This document shows, piece after piece, positions 1 through 59,900 of a DNA stretch of 64,000 nt. The position numbers were made by a program, and so were the translations under genes. Positions within the stretch are counted from its first letter, which is position 1. Every line of letters begins with the position of its first letter. Where the stretch lies: the NCBI GenBank assembly GCA_964019165.1, contig OZ025284.1:3132773-3196772 (forward strand), written 5' to 3'. Under the pieces are notes generated by a model. That model was not told where the DNA came from, did no database searches, and worked only from the letters and a program-made list of their open reading frames with translations. Source of the stretch: Mastigias papua (lineage: Eukaryota > Cnidaria > Scyphozoa > Rhizostomeae > Mastigiidae).

Positions 1-517
1 AAATCGTTCGGAGGAACAATCAAAGCTGTATCGCTGAGTTTTCGTGCCGAAGCACACAAAGTGTTTTATTGGAATTGCTGTCGACTTGAAGGACAAGCTT
101 GGCCTAAATCATTCGCGTTGTGAGACGGACTGAATTTATTTGTTGTTGGAAGAGACTTAAAACTATTTATCGTTTTCTATTAAATGTAACCTTTGTGTTT
201 AAACCGAGAGGGATAATATTAGAATATCTGAATATTTCGCATTTATATCAGTTGTTTGCTACATTCATAACATTGCTGGGAGTTTTATATTGGCATCATG
301 TACACGGCATTATTATGAGGACATGGAAGCCTCAAAACAGAGCCTAAATCAGTAAAATCAAACATAATAAAGGAATCAGAGAAGAAACAGAATGAATAAG
401 ACTAAAAGAAGGAAAATGGAGAAAAGAGAAAATACATTTAGGTAACAAAAGACAGAAATCAGAGCTAGAAAAGTGAAAAAGAAAGAGGAAGCTTATGTCT
501 AACAAAAGATCACTTAC
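1..517. other. Left edge: ADAM intron sequence, no exon recognised
   Basis: Sequence after the exon 22 donor. I searched the minus strand for the next cysteine-rich or EGF exon and found no convincing match. The short ORFs here show no recognisable domain. Confidence 0.5.
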
Positions 518-45755
<45,238 letters not shown>

Positions 45756-48700
45756 CACTGCTCAAAGATAATAAAAAGTTGCTAAACAACTAAAAGAAAG
45801 CCTCCACGATCATGTGAATATGTCACTTAGGTCATCCTTCAGTCGTTGCTCTACTGTCCGGTGTATAGTGTCATTGATCAGCTATTGATCGCGAAATTTA
45901 TATTCCACCCGGAAATGTTAGAATCTCATTTTCACCCTGGCCTCTCTTTGTAACGTTGACTATTAGATTAATTATCATATGCCTTATTGTCATAAGCATT
46001 ATTCTGTTTTAATCATGCCCCTTGTAATGTTTTAGGCTGCGAAGGAGATTAGGAACAATACAAATCAATGACATTTTGGACTATCGAGTTAGTTCCTGTA
46101 TGTATGCTTTTGAAATTAGAGTGTGATTCACGTTAGCGCAGTTGTTTAATTGGCCTAACCTCACAACAAAATAAGAACATAACACCCCTAATATAAGAAT
46201 TTGCAATCAAACAGAAAAGTTCGAATATATAATGGATGGGGAAGCTCACGCTCAAGCAGAGCTTTTTTGGGAAATCTTAGAACTGCACATTATTTTTGTG
46301 GCTACTGTATTGAGTAATAACCCTTGGTTCTCACAAGCGTAAACAAAGTGGATCTGAGGAGTAGGCAATTTAATTGTGCATGTTTCGCTGCCATGCATAT
46401 GGGAAATAAAATACAGTAGAGACTCTTTCTTCATAGATAGAAAATTTAATCTGTATAGAGCTCCCTCTAGAACTGCACACAGAGTGTTTAGAACTGTGCA
46501 TTATCTGTACTTTAGAAGTACACTCTTCTACCTATAAGAACCAGTAAAATTGAAGTTCAGGCTGGCTGTTCTTGATTTTCCCAAAGCTTTTGAGGCTGAA
46601 TTGTTCTTAAATTGTTCTTAAATTATTGGGATATAGGCAATTTAGACATTAGACAATAGACAAGACTACATTGGATGCTACGCCAATTGCAACTAATTCA
46701 CAAAAATCAGAGGAGAAGTGAAAAAACTGTCAATTCTCCTCTGGCTAACAAGAAAATGACATTTCAATAAGTTTTTTGGAATGCGTATGCATCATTGTCC
46801 AGAATACATTTACGACGGCGCTTCAACCTCAACTTATTCTTAATTTGTTCTTAATTTCCCATCCATTTTGAGGCTCGTGTTCTTATAGAATTGTTATAAC
46901 AAAAGAGTGTATACGCTAAAAGACCCTGCGCTCAAGGACCAAATCCCAAAGCAAATCGTTTTCTTCCCCCCCCCCCAATGTTATGAAAGTATCGTATCGC
47001 AAGTGTTCTCTCGCCATCTGAGTTCCTCAAGAAAACAAAATCTTCTATACAATGCTGATGGACACTCGTATTACATGTGATTTCGACTAGTACGACTTTT
47101 ACACCTATCTTTCGTTAACTCATCAGGGCACTTCTTGGCCAACAGTATAAAAACATATCATGAAAGGCAATTTTGCACTTCAAATTACGTTGTGATCAAA
47201 GTAGCAAGGAGTAATCCTCTATGTCCGTGGTTTGAAAAACCATGCAAACTTCTAAACCTTTTCTGGCGAGAGATGGAAGTGAAGGACACAAAATAATTTT
47301 CCGAAGGCACTGATAGCTTGAAATAGAGATTTCTTTGAGACCAGGAATACAGAAAACATTTGGAAGGTGGAGGAACACAGGGGTTCAAGGGCACTTATGC
47401 CATACCTTTGAGTTTATGAACCACACCCAAGGAGCCACATGCACGAGACATTGAGCAGAATAGAAAACATATCTTGCAATGGAGCTCTTACTGAGTATAA
47501 GGAACGAAGATAATGAACGAAGAACATAAACAATAAGTCTTCTTTGTAACACCTATATTTTATAAGAAAATTTGGAGAATTCTTTTCCATGACTTTTTAA
47601 AGTCTTGCTGAAATTTGGTACAAAGGGTTTATTAGCAAGTTTATGCACTTCATCATGATATTGGAATACATTGGGAATGATGAGACAGAGTGGGAGTATT
47701 GCTTTTTGGCTTTGTTTCATACTGTGAATACCACATTTATTGTTCCGTTCTTGTTTTTGTTTTTACCATGCAGTGACACACCAACAAGGTATGCAATTTT
47801 CGTTCGACTTCTGGGCGAAATCACAACTTTTGTCACTTAAGATCAGTACTGCTTAAGATTAATTTAAGATTAATCGAAGGCTCACAAGCAAGATGTGATA
47901 CGAAAATTAAAACTCTGCAAAAAATTACGCACTTTTCTAAAAAAAATTTTGTGTACTGTGCAAACCTGACTTTCGTCACTAAATAGATCTTTATTTAGCA
48001 TTCATTGAATCAGCAGGTACAGAAAGGTACGAAAGGTTTCATAAAAATCCCAAATACCTGCCAAAGTGATAAAGCAGATGTGCTAAAATGGTGCTTTCTC
48101 CAAATTACATTGTCACAAACTCGGCAAAAAGAACCAAAGTTAAATTTGAAGAGTTTATGGAAGAAATATCGCACTAGCAGTGTGGTTACACAACATCAAA
48201 AATCTTCGATTTCATTAAGGGCAGACAAAATAATTCAAATTAATAAATACATCTAAGTGTGCTTATAGAGGGTTCTTACCAAAACGGTTGTATAGAGACA
48301 TTAACCGCTGGATTGTATAGAATTAAGAGTATACTAATGAATGCACACTTGTCAATGAAATGACCTTCGATACATTAGTGTACAGGTGTCTGTTACTTGG
48401 GGGGAGGAGCAAACAGACCATGGGAATTGAGGCAAAGTTCCGAGGAAAACGTTAATAACCACACCCTAAAGGTTATTCGGGGGGTGATCATCCCCTCTAA
48501 ATTTAGAGCTGCCCATTTTCTCGGCATATATGTAACAGAACAAAGATGGTTTATTGGAATTTTTAAGAAAAAAACTGAACAAAAGATAATAAAGATAAAA
48601 GAGACGAAGAATGTTTTGGCAAATCAGTAGTTAAACGTGCACATTCTAAATACAAAGCTTTGTATTGTCCAAACACTGTTTTAGCGATGATATCATTCTC

Positions 48701-49560
48701 TTAGGTATTTAGGTTCCAAACTTGCGTCAAAAAGATGGGAATTAAAAGAAAATAGATTTGCCCACTTTTTCATTTAGGCTGTCCAACATTAAGCTAGAAC
48801 AGCCAATGGAAAATGGAAGGCCTTAGGTTGACCCTTGCTTCTTGCCGTATGATTTCAATATTGTATAGGAGCACAAAAATGGAGGGGGAGACCAATGTCT
48901 TAAACGTTACTCTCTAGAAAGATTAACAAGGCATCCCCCAAACTAAAAGTCTACTGAATTATATGACGCTGAGGCGCGGATTCACGAAAAATTTGCAGTG
49001 AAAATTCAAATTTAGAGGGGATACAAATTTATTGGGAAAAGTTGAGGATAATTGTTTTCGGTTATTTTCCATGTAGTGCTGCCATGTTTGCAACCAGTTT
49101 ATTACCTAATCACATTTCCCCCTAGCGTTGCAACTAGGTATCCACTTTATGCTGGGTAAATGGTGAACACCCATCAAATTGTTCTACATTCAAACCAAAA
49201 TTTGTAAGCACTTCAAGAACAGTAGTGAATCGAGCCATAATATGACCTAACATTTGATCCAACATTGCGCTCCTGGTTTTCAAGAGCCTTGGCACAAGAT
49301 CACAGAGAATAACGTAAGTTGCCAGTGGGCCTAAGCCTTGAATGTACAATGGGCGTTGGATGAATTTATAGGCATCTTCTTCCCTCATCTTCTTTGCAAT
49401 AATTTCATATGAACTAAGTCGGAACTGAACGTGCAGTGAGAGAAGCAACATACATTTTTGTCTCCCTCAGACGATTCGTTACCCAAAACGGTTGAATGCT
49501 GGCCAATTTCGCCTAGCATCGAAAGCATCGATGTTGGCTGAACCAACATGGTGGTCAAAC

Positions 49561-49604
49561 GATCCAACATTTAACTAGCAAGATGTTTGGTTAAATGTTG
49601 GATC
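49561..49604. repeat. Short inverted repeat
   Basis: GATCCAACATTTAA and its inverse TTAAATGTTGGATC flank a 16-bp spacer. Several further CCAACAT / ATGTTGG motifs lie within 300 bp, suggesting the core of a degraded inverted-repeat element. Confidence 0.6.
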
Positions 49605-52305
49605 ACTCCAATCAGACGACCCAACGGTTCACCGAAATACCAAGTTGGACAACATTTTGGGTCGCTTAACCACGGTCTGACCTACGACTTAGTCATTGGC
49701 CATCAACCACTCCTTTACAATCGATCAAAAAAGGCCCATATTTTCAAGGGTAAATGGCATGCTATAGGCCTCGTTCATAAACATGCCTCGTGATATGATT
49801 TGTGGAGCATTAGTTCTTCAAACCTTCAGCTTAGTCTTGTAAGCTTTGACCAACACTCTTACACAAATAAATTGAGCATAAATGTGGCATACGAAAATTG
49901 ATCTAATAGTCAACGTTAAGTTTCCAAAAACCTAGTGCGCATTTGCGCTTATAGTACAGATAAGTTGGTTCAACTGATGGAAAAATTGTAATAGCAGAGA
50001 ACAATACAAATACATACCTGATAATAGGGTGGTTAGGTAGTTGGAAATGAGTTAGTTCTTGACCTTCTCTATGTTTTCAATACTTGAGCTGTATGAGGAG
50101 GCTGGAGACACATCTAAAGGAGTCAAACAAACCAATTTATTGAGACGATATAAAAGTGCACTTCAGTAAAACAGGACTTTGGTCATTCAAACTTTTAGGA
50201 CTCTAGGGAACATTTCTTGTAATATAGAATACAAAAAGTTTTAATAGCACTTCATCCCTAATATATCCTTTGTTTTACCAACCATATGAGTATCAGCATT
50301 AACAACATACCACGCACTGGGACAGACACCTGGCTGTACATTAGAGGGCACGGGGCAGCCAGACCAGGGAGCCTGGGGCTGAAGCTCTATGGAGAGCTGT
50401 ATGCGACCAGGCCTTGCATCATTGTTCTTGCAAAAGCGTCCGCCACTTTGCCCCTAATTGCGGATAGCGTACGCGAGTCTCAAGCCCATAACCCATCCTA
50501 TTTTGAACAACACACGTACTATAGTTCGTAAACTAAACATCGCTAAAATTCGCAAACAAAAAGCTGCTAACTAATAGTCGCCGTCTAATATTTACCACAA
50601 ATTGTCTTCGGCTTGTATGTAACGTTTTGTTACCGAATGCTGTATCTCAGTCTGCCGCTGATAACATTTAAAATTAATGCGCATAAATAACTTCATTGCT
50701 CAAATCTAAGTGATACCTGTTAAATCCGTTCCACAATATTCTATAGGATGAAAAACAACTGCTTAAAATGAAAACCTAAGAGACTGTAGTACTCAGCAAC
50801 AATTAATTCTGTATTGAAAATCAGAGAAGAGGCATAGATGCTCCAGGACAGATGTGCGTTGCCATGAATACCAAACAATGTGTTCCTAAAGCACCTCTCT
50901 CCTCGGCCATTCCGACTGAGTTACCATCACATTGTGTTGCAAGTATTAGGAGATGCAATTGTTATTTGTGATAAAGCGCTTAAAGGCAGCTTTCTACCCG
51001 AAAGCACCAGTTTGAAAAATAGCACAATGTATACCCATCCTATTGTCTGTTGTTAGGCCTACAAAGACAAAGATTCAAGATATACTGAAAAAGTTTCGGT
51101 TGTTCTTCTTTCAAGCTCTTATACATCAAGTACGCTGCCAAATAGAGAACTACAATATGGCATAAACATTCGTATTCTCCATCTTCAGCTTCAATAATTA
51201 ACAACAAACTTTGAATTGCCTATGTTCTAAAGTATGCATGGCAAGGTACAAAAAGTCTTCCCTTTGGTGCATTATACTGAGTTAGTTGCCTACCCTTTAA
51301 TGCTTTTTTATAAGAGTTGTTTTCCCCTAGTACTGAAACTTTCTTAGCTCTTTCATGATTTAAGTATTGAAACTCTCTTAAAACTTTCTTTGACACTACA
51401 GTGTTACGCATACTGACAGGCACTACACAAACATAACACTCTAATGAAACTCTAATAAATTGGCTACCATAAAAGGTATGCAAACTAAGTTAACGCGATG
51501 GCGGTCTTGTGCGAATATTACACTTTTAAACGGTAGATGACTTACAAACTTTCTTAAATCCCAAAAATCCAGTACTGAACTTTTTCAACTTTTTGAAGAG
51601 TGGAGTATTTCTCTCCTATAACCACTTTCTTATAAAAAAAACTCAAAGAATTGTGAAAGAAAAGAAATATGATGAGAATCAATCAATGGCGATTACAAAC
51701 GAATCAACTAATTGCAACAATCTTACCAAATTCATGGCTACAATTTCCAAAATACTAAAGACTACGATGTAAGAATATACAGTACATGCGATCTAGCGCC
51801 ATATAATGTGTACAATGTAATCCTCTGTTATCGTCTAAAATGATTAAATAAAGGCGTATATATCCAATCACAGAGCTAAGGCAAAAGCATCCTAATATTT
51901 AACACTTCTAAAGTCGTAACGGGTTTTGTTGTTCGAGACATCCCAACTGGGACTAAGCATTTGTATTCCTAAAGGTACTAACATTTGGGGGAAATATACA
52001 ATGGCAATTGTCTGACAAATAATATCTATTTAGCAGCCGATAACAAAGGCCGCGAAATATAACTTTCAACATGATATAATACACAGCCAATGCATTATTC
52101 ATATAGCAAAAATATAACAGCAATTCAGTGTCTCAATAAACCTTGCGTAGGTCAAACTTATCAAGCAAGGAAAATCCGAGCACTTGGCAAAATGTGAAAA
52201 AATCTAAGTAAGCAACTCTAAAGAAAAATAATCGGACATTCACACAACCTAAATACCCCATAAATATACAGTTCTTTATAAATACAAGAAGAAAACCTGA
52301 AATAA

Positions 52306-52311
52306 TTTATT
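52306..52311 (-). terminator. Possible hexokinase polyadenylation signal
   Basis: AATAAA on the minus strand about 170 bp past the hexokinase stop codon. Chosen only by position and motif. Confidence 0.35.
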
Positions 52312-52479
52312 TCCATGCACAAGTCACTAGTTTGATAAAAGAATTTGCAAAACATTTCGCCGTTATGGACGCAATTCATTGTCCAAACCAAACCAGAATT
52401 GTCGACCATGTCATACAGTTTCACAAATATGAAATGTTGTAATACTTATTTCAGCTAAAAATCTTAATACATTATATGC

Positions 52480-52683
52480 CTACTTCCGTTCAGAGTCAAG
52501 TCTAGATGCCACCGCTGCGACCAGCGCAGCTCCCCGACCAGATCCGTCTTCTGACAGCATCAGTTTAACGCGGCATTCAGGAACTAGTTCAAGTAAGGTT
52601 TCTTCCATGTACCCCTTGAATTTAGGGTGCTTCTTGAAGAGAGTGCCATCAACTGCTATTGTCAATTTGTTTCTATCAAGTCG
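52480..52683 (-). CDS. HK: Hexokinase exon 7: C-terminus and stop
   Basis: Encodes TIAVDGTLFKKHPKF and LSEDGSGRGAALVAAVA, the usual hexokinase C-terminus, ending SERK and TAG. Acceptor CTTTCAG. Confidence 0.96.
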   Translation of the reverse strand, partial: RLDRNKLTIAVDGTLFKKHPKFKGYMEETLLELVPECRVKLMLSEDGSGRGAALVAAVASRLDSERK

Positions 52684-55600
52684 CTGAAAGAGAAATATAA
52701 CATTAATAGTGAAGAAAACCAGAAGTGACTTATACAATTTTCAAACATTTAAATTTGTTTTTAAAGATGAACAAAACAAAAAACAAAAACAAAGAGCAAA
52801 CAAAAGCAAAACCCTAGGGAATATCTGAAGCACCCCTTGCCGCAGCCACAGAACTTATTGGGACATGTTCTGCACAGGTCTGTAATAGGATCTACATTAT
52901 GTTATTGCCTTGGTTGTCAAATCATGTATCTGTAGGCTGGTAAGTGAATAATTTAAAAATAAAACTCGGATATAAGTCAACGCTCATGATAATTTGGGCA
53001 GTGAGAGAGTACAAATGCATGATGTCAAAATCTGTGTGTGTTCTAGCTTTCGGGCTCCTTTACAATTATTTCTCAATTGCGTACAAAATCAGAAGGCTTA
53101 TTCCTATATTTAAAAGAATTCAAAAATGTTAGCATGAATGTCTGGAAAATGAGGAGATTCCCAATCCATAACGAAACTCAAATCCAAAGGAGAATTCTAA
53201 AAGTGGCTCAAAGACTTTCTCATACTAACACTTCAGCTAGGGAGCTATTCTCAGATCCACCTTCGCAAACCAGGAAGTTGCTAATGTATTTCAACAGCTG
53301 TGCACAATTGACGTGGTACAAAGAATTCTACTTATCGCTCTATTTAAAGAAGTATAGGAATTTTTCTACCATTTCTTTGGAAGCAAATAACTCTTAGTAT
53401 ATACCTGTGTCAACAGAAGCTACAGTTACATTAAATTTAGCGTAGGTGTATGGTAACAATGATTTCAAGGAAATATTGAAACGTTCCTGACGCAAATAAA
53501 GACGTCCTAATAACTGAAACGTTGAACTGTTAACATCCTTCTTAATGTTTTTATAGAAAGTTGGTAATAAGAAAGTAGTATTTGATTGCTCAAAAGCTAA
53601 GAAAGTTCAGTGCAAGAATTCTGAGGCCTAAGAAAATCGACAAGCCATATACCTCTAAAGATTTAATATTCATGCAATAGCAAAGTTTCTTTCTAAGTTT
53701 TATTTAAGAGTTCTTGTGTTTATCTCTATGTATTCGAGGGTAACGTTTGTGTAGTGTTTGCTTGTCTGTTTAACCCTTTAGTGTAACAAAAACTCGAACA
53801 TGCCTGCTAATAAAATTCCATGAACGTTTTACAACTGACTTGATGAAAAAGATAAAGTTTCACCACTGGGCAAAAAATCTCTCATAAAGAACAAAACAAG
53901 TATATAACGTGCCTCTCTACTCGAAACTTATCTAAGGTAAATTCAATTCTTGAGACTATTGCCTCTTACATAGATTTAAAGTCAGCTGATAGAAGTACAG
54001 CATTACATAACCTGGAAAATTTGGTGCTAAAAGTAAACTGCTTGATGGTTAGAAATCTGATTCCCATGCTACTGATGGCTACAGTCATCAAACTTTCACT
54101 GTATCCGTTATACTGATTTGTCAATTTACGAGATGTCGAACAGAAAGACCACAAAGACACGTTTCAATTCAACTTTTCTTCAAGCCCATGAAACACTAAC
54201 AGAGGGCACACTACGAATTGAAAGGCCAACAACTCTCAAAGCCACAAATTCATGGCTTGAAATAAGATATTCAACAGCGTCTTACTATCTCCAAAAGTAA
54301 AGACATGGAAAACAACTCTCCCCTTCGCAATATAACAAGTTGTATTCTATTTTCATCAAAATTTTCTTCCTGAAACCAAGAATCCATTTGACTTAATGGA
54401 TATTTGTTCAAATTAGGTTTCTTCCAAATGTAGCAATAAAAATATATTCACAAATAATATGCCTATGTATTTTAATGGACAAATATCCGTAACTAAATTA
54501 TGAGACAATAATTCCACAACCAAAGACAAGGGTACAGATTAACCACCAGCTTATTGACACACCTGGCATAACAAAGGGCGGGGAGTCAAAGCAAAATGAT
54601 CCCTCCTCTATACAACATTTATGCAAAGTCTGCAACACTACATTAGTTCATTTTTGGTGTTAAATATTGAAATAGATTTCCGAATATAAGTTGCTTCACT
54701 ATTCCTATGGCAAGGATATATGTATTGTGCCTTGTTCAATTGCTTTGTTGAATTTCCCTGTTCAATTGCCTTGTTCCATATACGTTTTCCTATAAAGAAC
54801 CGCTTTCTACAGAACCTACATATAGGAGGCTAAAAGTTTAGGGAACTTGTATGACAAAATATAAAATCCCTAGGGAATTTTTGAAGTTCGTGCAATTTAA
54901 ATCACTGCAAACAATCGGGAATGTTGAAACTAGTTCCATTTATTGCAAAAAAATCGCATGTAGCCGTATTTCATAAAGGCGTTTTCGTTAACACTTCCAG
55001 TGTCCATAACTTTAACAATAAATTTAAGCCTGAATACCATTCAATGTTACTCTCAGTTTTCTATTATCTCGAGGCTTAGTAGCCTTACAAAATGCGTGTT
55101 TGAATGTGATAAGAAAGACACCACAAGCGAAAGCAGCTGGCGAGAGGAAGCTCACAAGATAAAGCTCATAAGATGAAACAATTGGTTTTTATAGCCTTAC
55201 GAGATTATTAATCCCAAGCTAATAGCCCCAACACCTACTTATGCAAAGTTGGTGCAAGAAGCTGGGAATTCCACCATCTCACATTGAACCATGCATACTG
55301 CTCTATGCTATACAGCAGACCACCTTCCAACAGATAGGGTCAGTTTGAGACATGAAGTTCACAGCACGGCCGTGACATTTCATACAAATCCTAATAAGAG
55401 TTCGCAAAATACTGCCACGGTTTTGAAAATTTTTCTTAAGTAGCCTAAAGATACTAGTGGTCGGAAATAAAGAATTCACCTGGTCATGACTAATTCACGT
55501 ATATAAAGATCATATTTTGCTTGAATACAAGTCATGATACATAGAAAAATTGATAGAAAATAGCAGCTACAAAATATTAAATAAAATATAATAGATATAT

Positions 55601-56888
55601 ATTAGTAACAGGAGAAAATAACAGCGTATATACGGTACTGTCAATCACAAAGTACAAGTGCCCACAAAAAGATGGCCTAAAGAAATTTTAAGCAAAAAGT
55701 TTGACCAGAAGTTCTAGCAGGGTTTAACCTACAAACTAGATTCAACTAAGGCACCAAACTTGCCAACTATGCTCATAAAAATGACAAAAGCAGACAAGGA
55801 ATTGACAAAATTGGAAATGAAGTGCCAAATCCCAAACACAGCTGTGTATAGATGTTCACTTTAAATTCCTGACATGGCAAGGGGATGCCCACATAATAAA
55901 TGTATGTATACACACATAATAAATCAATGATCTTAAAAATACAATTTCTCAATTCTGTCTATGGTTGGTAATGGACAGGCACACTTTGGACACAAAACTG
56001 GCACAGTCTGTATCCCTAAAGCAACTGAAAGATGAATGGAAATTCAACCATTGGTTTGTTTACACATGATCTGTAAGCTCAATGCTTCAAACAGAATACT
56101 CAATCCTACCTTGATTATTGTTGCAAGTCCTGCAGCTGCCAGTCTTGCAGACCTCATCGACACAATATCACAAACATCTTTAACTATTTGGAGTTCATTC
56201 AAACTAGGCTTGTAACCAAGGTGCTCCAACACATCTAGAATCTTCTTGGCTTCATCACTGAAAAGAAAAGGGCAAATTTCAATGGAAAGAAATTTCAAAA
56301 GATTTCTGCCATTCTTTTAGTTCTGCATAGCCATTTTATAAAGTACAAGGAGGGTCCCTCCGGCATTCAAAAACCTTCTACATTCTTAATTCATTACAAA
56401 AACAAGGCAAATATCAGAAGAGGTTTTATAAGATAAAGGTGTTTAGAGAAGATGAGATGTAGCCAGATAAGGTAGAATCCAGATAAAGTACAATCTTTAG
56501 AAGATTTGACCCAAATCTCATTAAGAAACACAATGCATATTATATCTGAAAAGAATTTAAAACCAAAAGAATTAAGAACTAACAGATTCTTATGGATTTC
56601 ATATATAACAACAATTGGTGTGGCACTGGGGATTCTAGCTCAACTAAACAAGGCTTTTGCATCTCCTATGCTCTTATGAACAGCATAGCCATCATATACA
56701 AAATTGAGTAGCAATACCACATGTCAAAGAAACAAGGCAACACTAAACTAAATCAATCCTGGCATTAGTTGGGTTGTAAACAGGCCATGTGAGGAATATC
56801 TAAGCATTCAAATGTGTACCAGATGATAAAGCATCTGATAACTTAAAAGCCTTACATATATAAATATATAATATATAAATATATATAA

Positions 56889-56931
<43 letters not shown>

Positions 56932-59900
56932 CTGCAAAAATATTATAAAATAGCTAGCTATATATCACCATGTCAGTCTCCTTCAATCAATGGTTCATAT
57001 TGACGTCAAAATAGAAAACACAACCACATTAGCAAAAGTTACTTCTATCAGAAAGTTTTGGGCTCTCCACATAACTACCTCGTGTAATTCAAAACTCAAT
57101 ATCAATTTTCTGACATGTATATCTGTCCATTGGTTTGCTATGAATAGTTCATGTGGCCCAAAGCCTCAACATCTTCACTTATGGGCCTTGAGCAAAATTT
57201 TCCGATGGAGTCATGCAATGTATATTACTATATGCTAGTTCACAGTCTGTGCCAAGCGAGGTAGGCATAAATTTTCTCACATGACCTGCTCATAAAAAAC
57301 TGTTCATAAAAATTATGAGAGATCAATATACTCATGAAATACACAGAAAAATTTTCCCATGTAATCCAGCCTGCAAGTCTGGATTCATCTTCTTCAACAT
57401 AAACATTTGATAACTACTACTGAATCTTACCTGGCAATGTCAGAAAGGAATCTTGTTTCAAAACTTCCCATCTTCTGAAGCTGAGGTGAAACTATACCAC
57501 CAAATAGAACTTTCTCCTTAATAAGGTCCACAAGCACTTGTCTGGCAACTTCTCCAAGATACATCCCAGAGATCATCTTTTCATAACTATAGGGAGAAAC
57601 CAACAACACTTAGTACTTAAAAAACATTAGAAAATGTACACAACCAACACCAGACAATAAAAGGGAATACAAACACAACTGCAGTCTAAACTCTGTTAGA
57701 TTGTTGTATGCTGGAACATGTTCACAAAAGAATTAATAATATTGCTAGCTCTTCTATCAGGTAAATGACATGTCCAAATAGGAGGATTATACTAAGATAG
57801 TTACATATCAGGGAAAGGAAACATGTATATATATATGCCTTTCTTTCAAGGAAAAGATATTAATTGTACTAAATAATCTTACATGTTTTTTGTACATAAG
57901 GAGGAGCAAAAAATATAAACCTACTTAGTCTGAAAACTCCTTCAATGAATATATGCTTAAAACAATTTAAAATAATAAAAATGCAAATATCAATTTTACA
58001 TGTGCAATGGCACAATGGAGAGTGCCTGCTAGAGAGGATACTTATTCTGGGCATTTGGTATGATGAAAGAGAGAGAGAGAGAGAGGGGTCAGTCAGTTTA
58101 CTTTTATCTCCTTAGTAATGCCTTATATCTGTAGTGTTACCACAAGTTGCTGCTAGGTCAAAGTGACCACACAAACCATTGCCTAAAGTACATCTCAAAT
58201 CATGGACTTTCTAAACAATAGAGAGCATTCTAAACACTTGCTGGTTCAAATATCAGAAATGTAACTTACACCTGCTCTCCTGGGTACAATGACTCTTCAT
58301 CAACTCTAATGTCATAATCTGTCTTTAAGAAGTCTAATTCCCCCCTTTCACCAAATGCTCCCCACTCTGTATTGATAATGACTTGCTTAGGAGGGCCTTG
58401 GTCACCATCCCATTTAGGGATATTTGATGTTTTCTCCATATAGCAGGCATTTGTTCCCGTGCCAAGAATGAGTCCAATTGCAACATCTGGGTCATCAAAT
58501 GCACATGACACCATTGTGCCAGTGGTGTCATTTACAAGAGCAATTTTGTTTACTTCTAAGTCCTAAAATGACAAATTAACTTAAGTTAACTGTCCATACA
58601 ATTTAAATACAATGAGCTCAATCTACTCTATAACTAGGCTTGCCAAAATACTAACAGAGTAAAGCTGGCCCTCACAATTAAAATTCTTCAGGCATGGTCT
58701 CATACAGAGGCACTGGAAGCAGTGGTAGATTGTCTTCAGTCCTAAATCTGAGACAAGCACCGAAAGTTACAAAGTGATCCTCTGGTGATTACAATAACCT
58801 TGAAGTTTTATAATGATGTCCACAAGGGTCCAATCTCTTGACTTGTACGAGGTCCTACAAAGGCCCTCAGCCAGTCTGTCTAAATACCATGATCCCAGTA
58901 CAAAAAAGAATAATAGGTGAAACCAATCATTGACCCAGAGCACCATAAGCTCATCAACAATTGTCTTGATGAAAACAACGCTGATTGTAATAAGAACTGG
59001 TGTCTTAGCAAATGCTAAAACCACTATTAAATCAGAAATAACCTTTGAATAATGAAATGTCACTTACATCTCGTTTGTCAACCTCATCATGCAACAGTTT
59101 TACAATATCTTTCCCTTCCACTCCATCTGCACTATAACCTTTGGTCCACTTGATTAAATTCCCAGATGTCAAACTCTTTTGGTCAATGGGAAATGAGAAA
59201 GTAAACCCAACAGAGCATAAAGTACCAACTTCATGCCCATGAGCAAAGTTAGCAAGGCACTCTGCAATATATCCAAATAATTTAGATCCAGACCCTTTCA
59301 TCAATGTATCATCCATTGCATATTGTTCATGTGACATTGTAATTTTTTTGTCATGGATCTTTACCAGAAGAACCCTGAAATTAGTGCCACCTAGATCAAG
59401 AGCATAAAAGTCTCCCTCTTCAGAACCATTTGGTGTGGACCGTACATATGTCACTAACATCTTGATTGGACTTTTGTGGCTCTTCTCTGGGTCACATGAC
59501 AAACCATTATCAAAATCATCATTCATAGCAACCATCACTTCCTTGAGGGTCTCCTTTGTCAGTATGAATCCGTTCAGGATCTCTTTTAGCCTCTCCTAAA
59601 AACCAAAAATTAAAACTCAACTTTTCTGATAAACATTGAAAATACAAGAAAGCACCATAACTACATAGAATTTTTCACAAAACCTGCTAGATGTATCAAA
59701 CACAAGTTCAAATGGCTATGAAAGTTACAAAAGCTACTTTTCAACTCAAGAGATTACTACACTCTTGTAAAGATTCATAATAATGCTACCGTGTCAAAAA
59801 GTATGCACAAGAGCATTGCTTATCCAGGAGAGTTTATCTTTCAAAATCATATCTAGGACATAACCATCTATAGAATAACTAAGACGTCTAGATCCATCAA

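Larger units (their letters stand above)
45756..52479. other. Intergenic region between ADAM 5' end and hexokinase 3' end
   Basis: About 6.7 kb. It must hold the ADAM promoter and 5' untranslated sequence (upstream of 45755) and the hexokinase 3' untranslated region (below 52480). I recognise no additional gene. ORFs on either strand are short and show no domain. Confidence 0.5.

Noticed and set aside
50286..50531. 81-codon plus-strand ORF in the intergenic region
   Set aside because: Locally GC-richer, but no recognised domain and no splice or start context that would support a gene.
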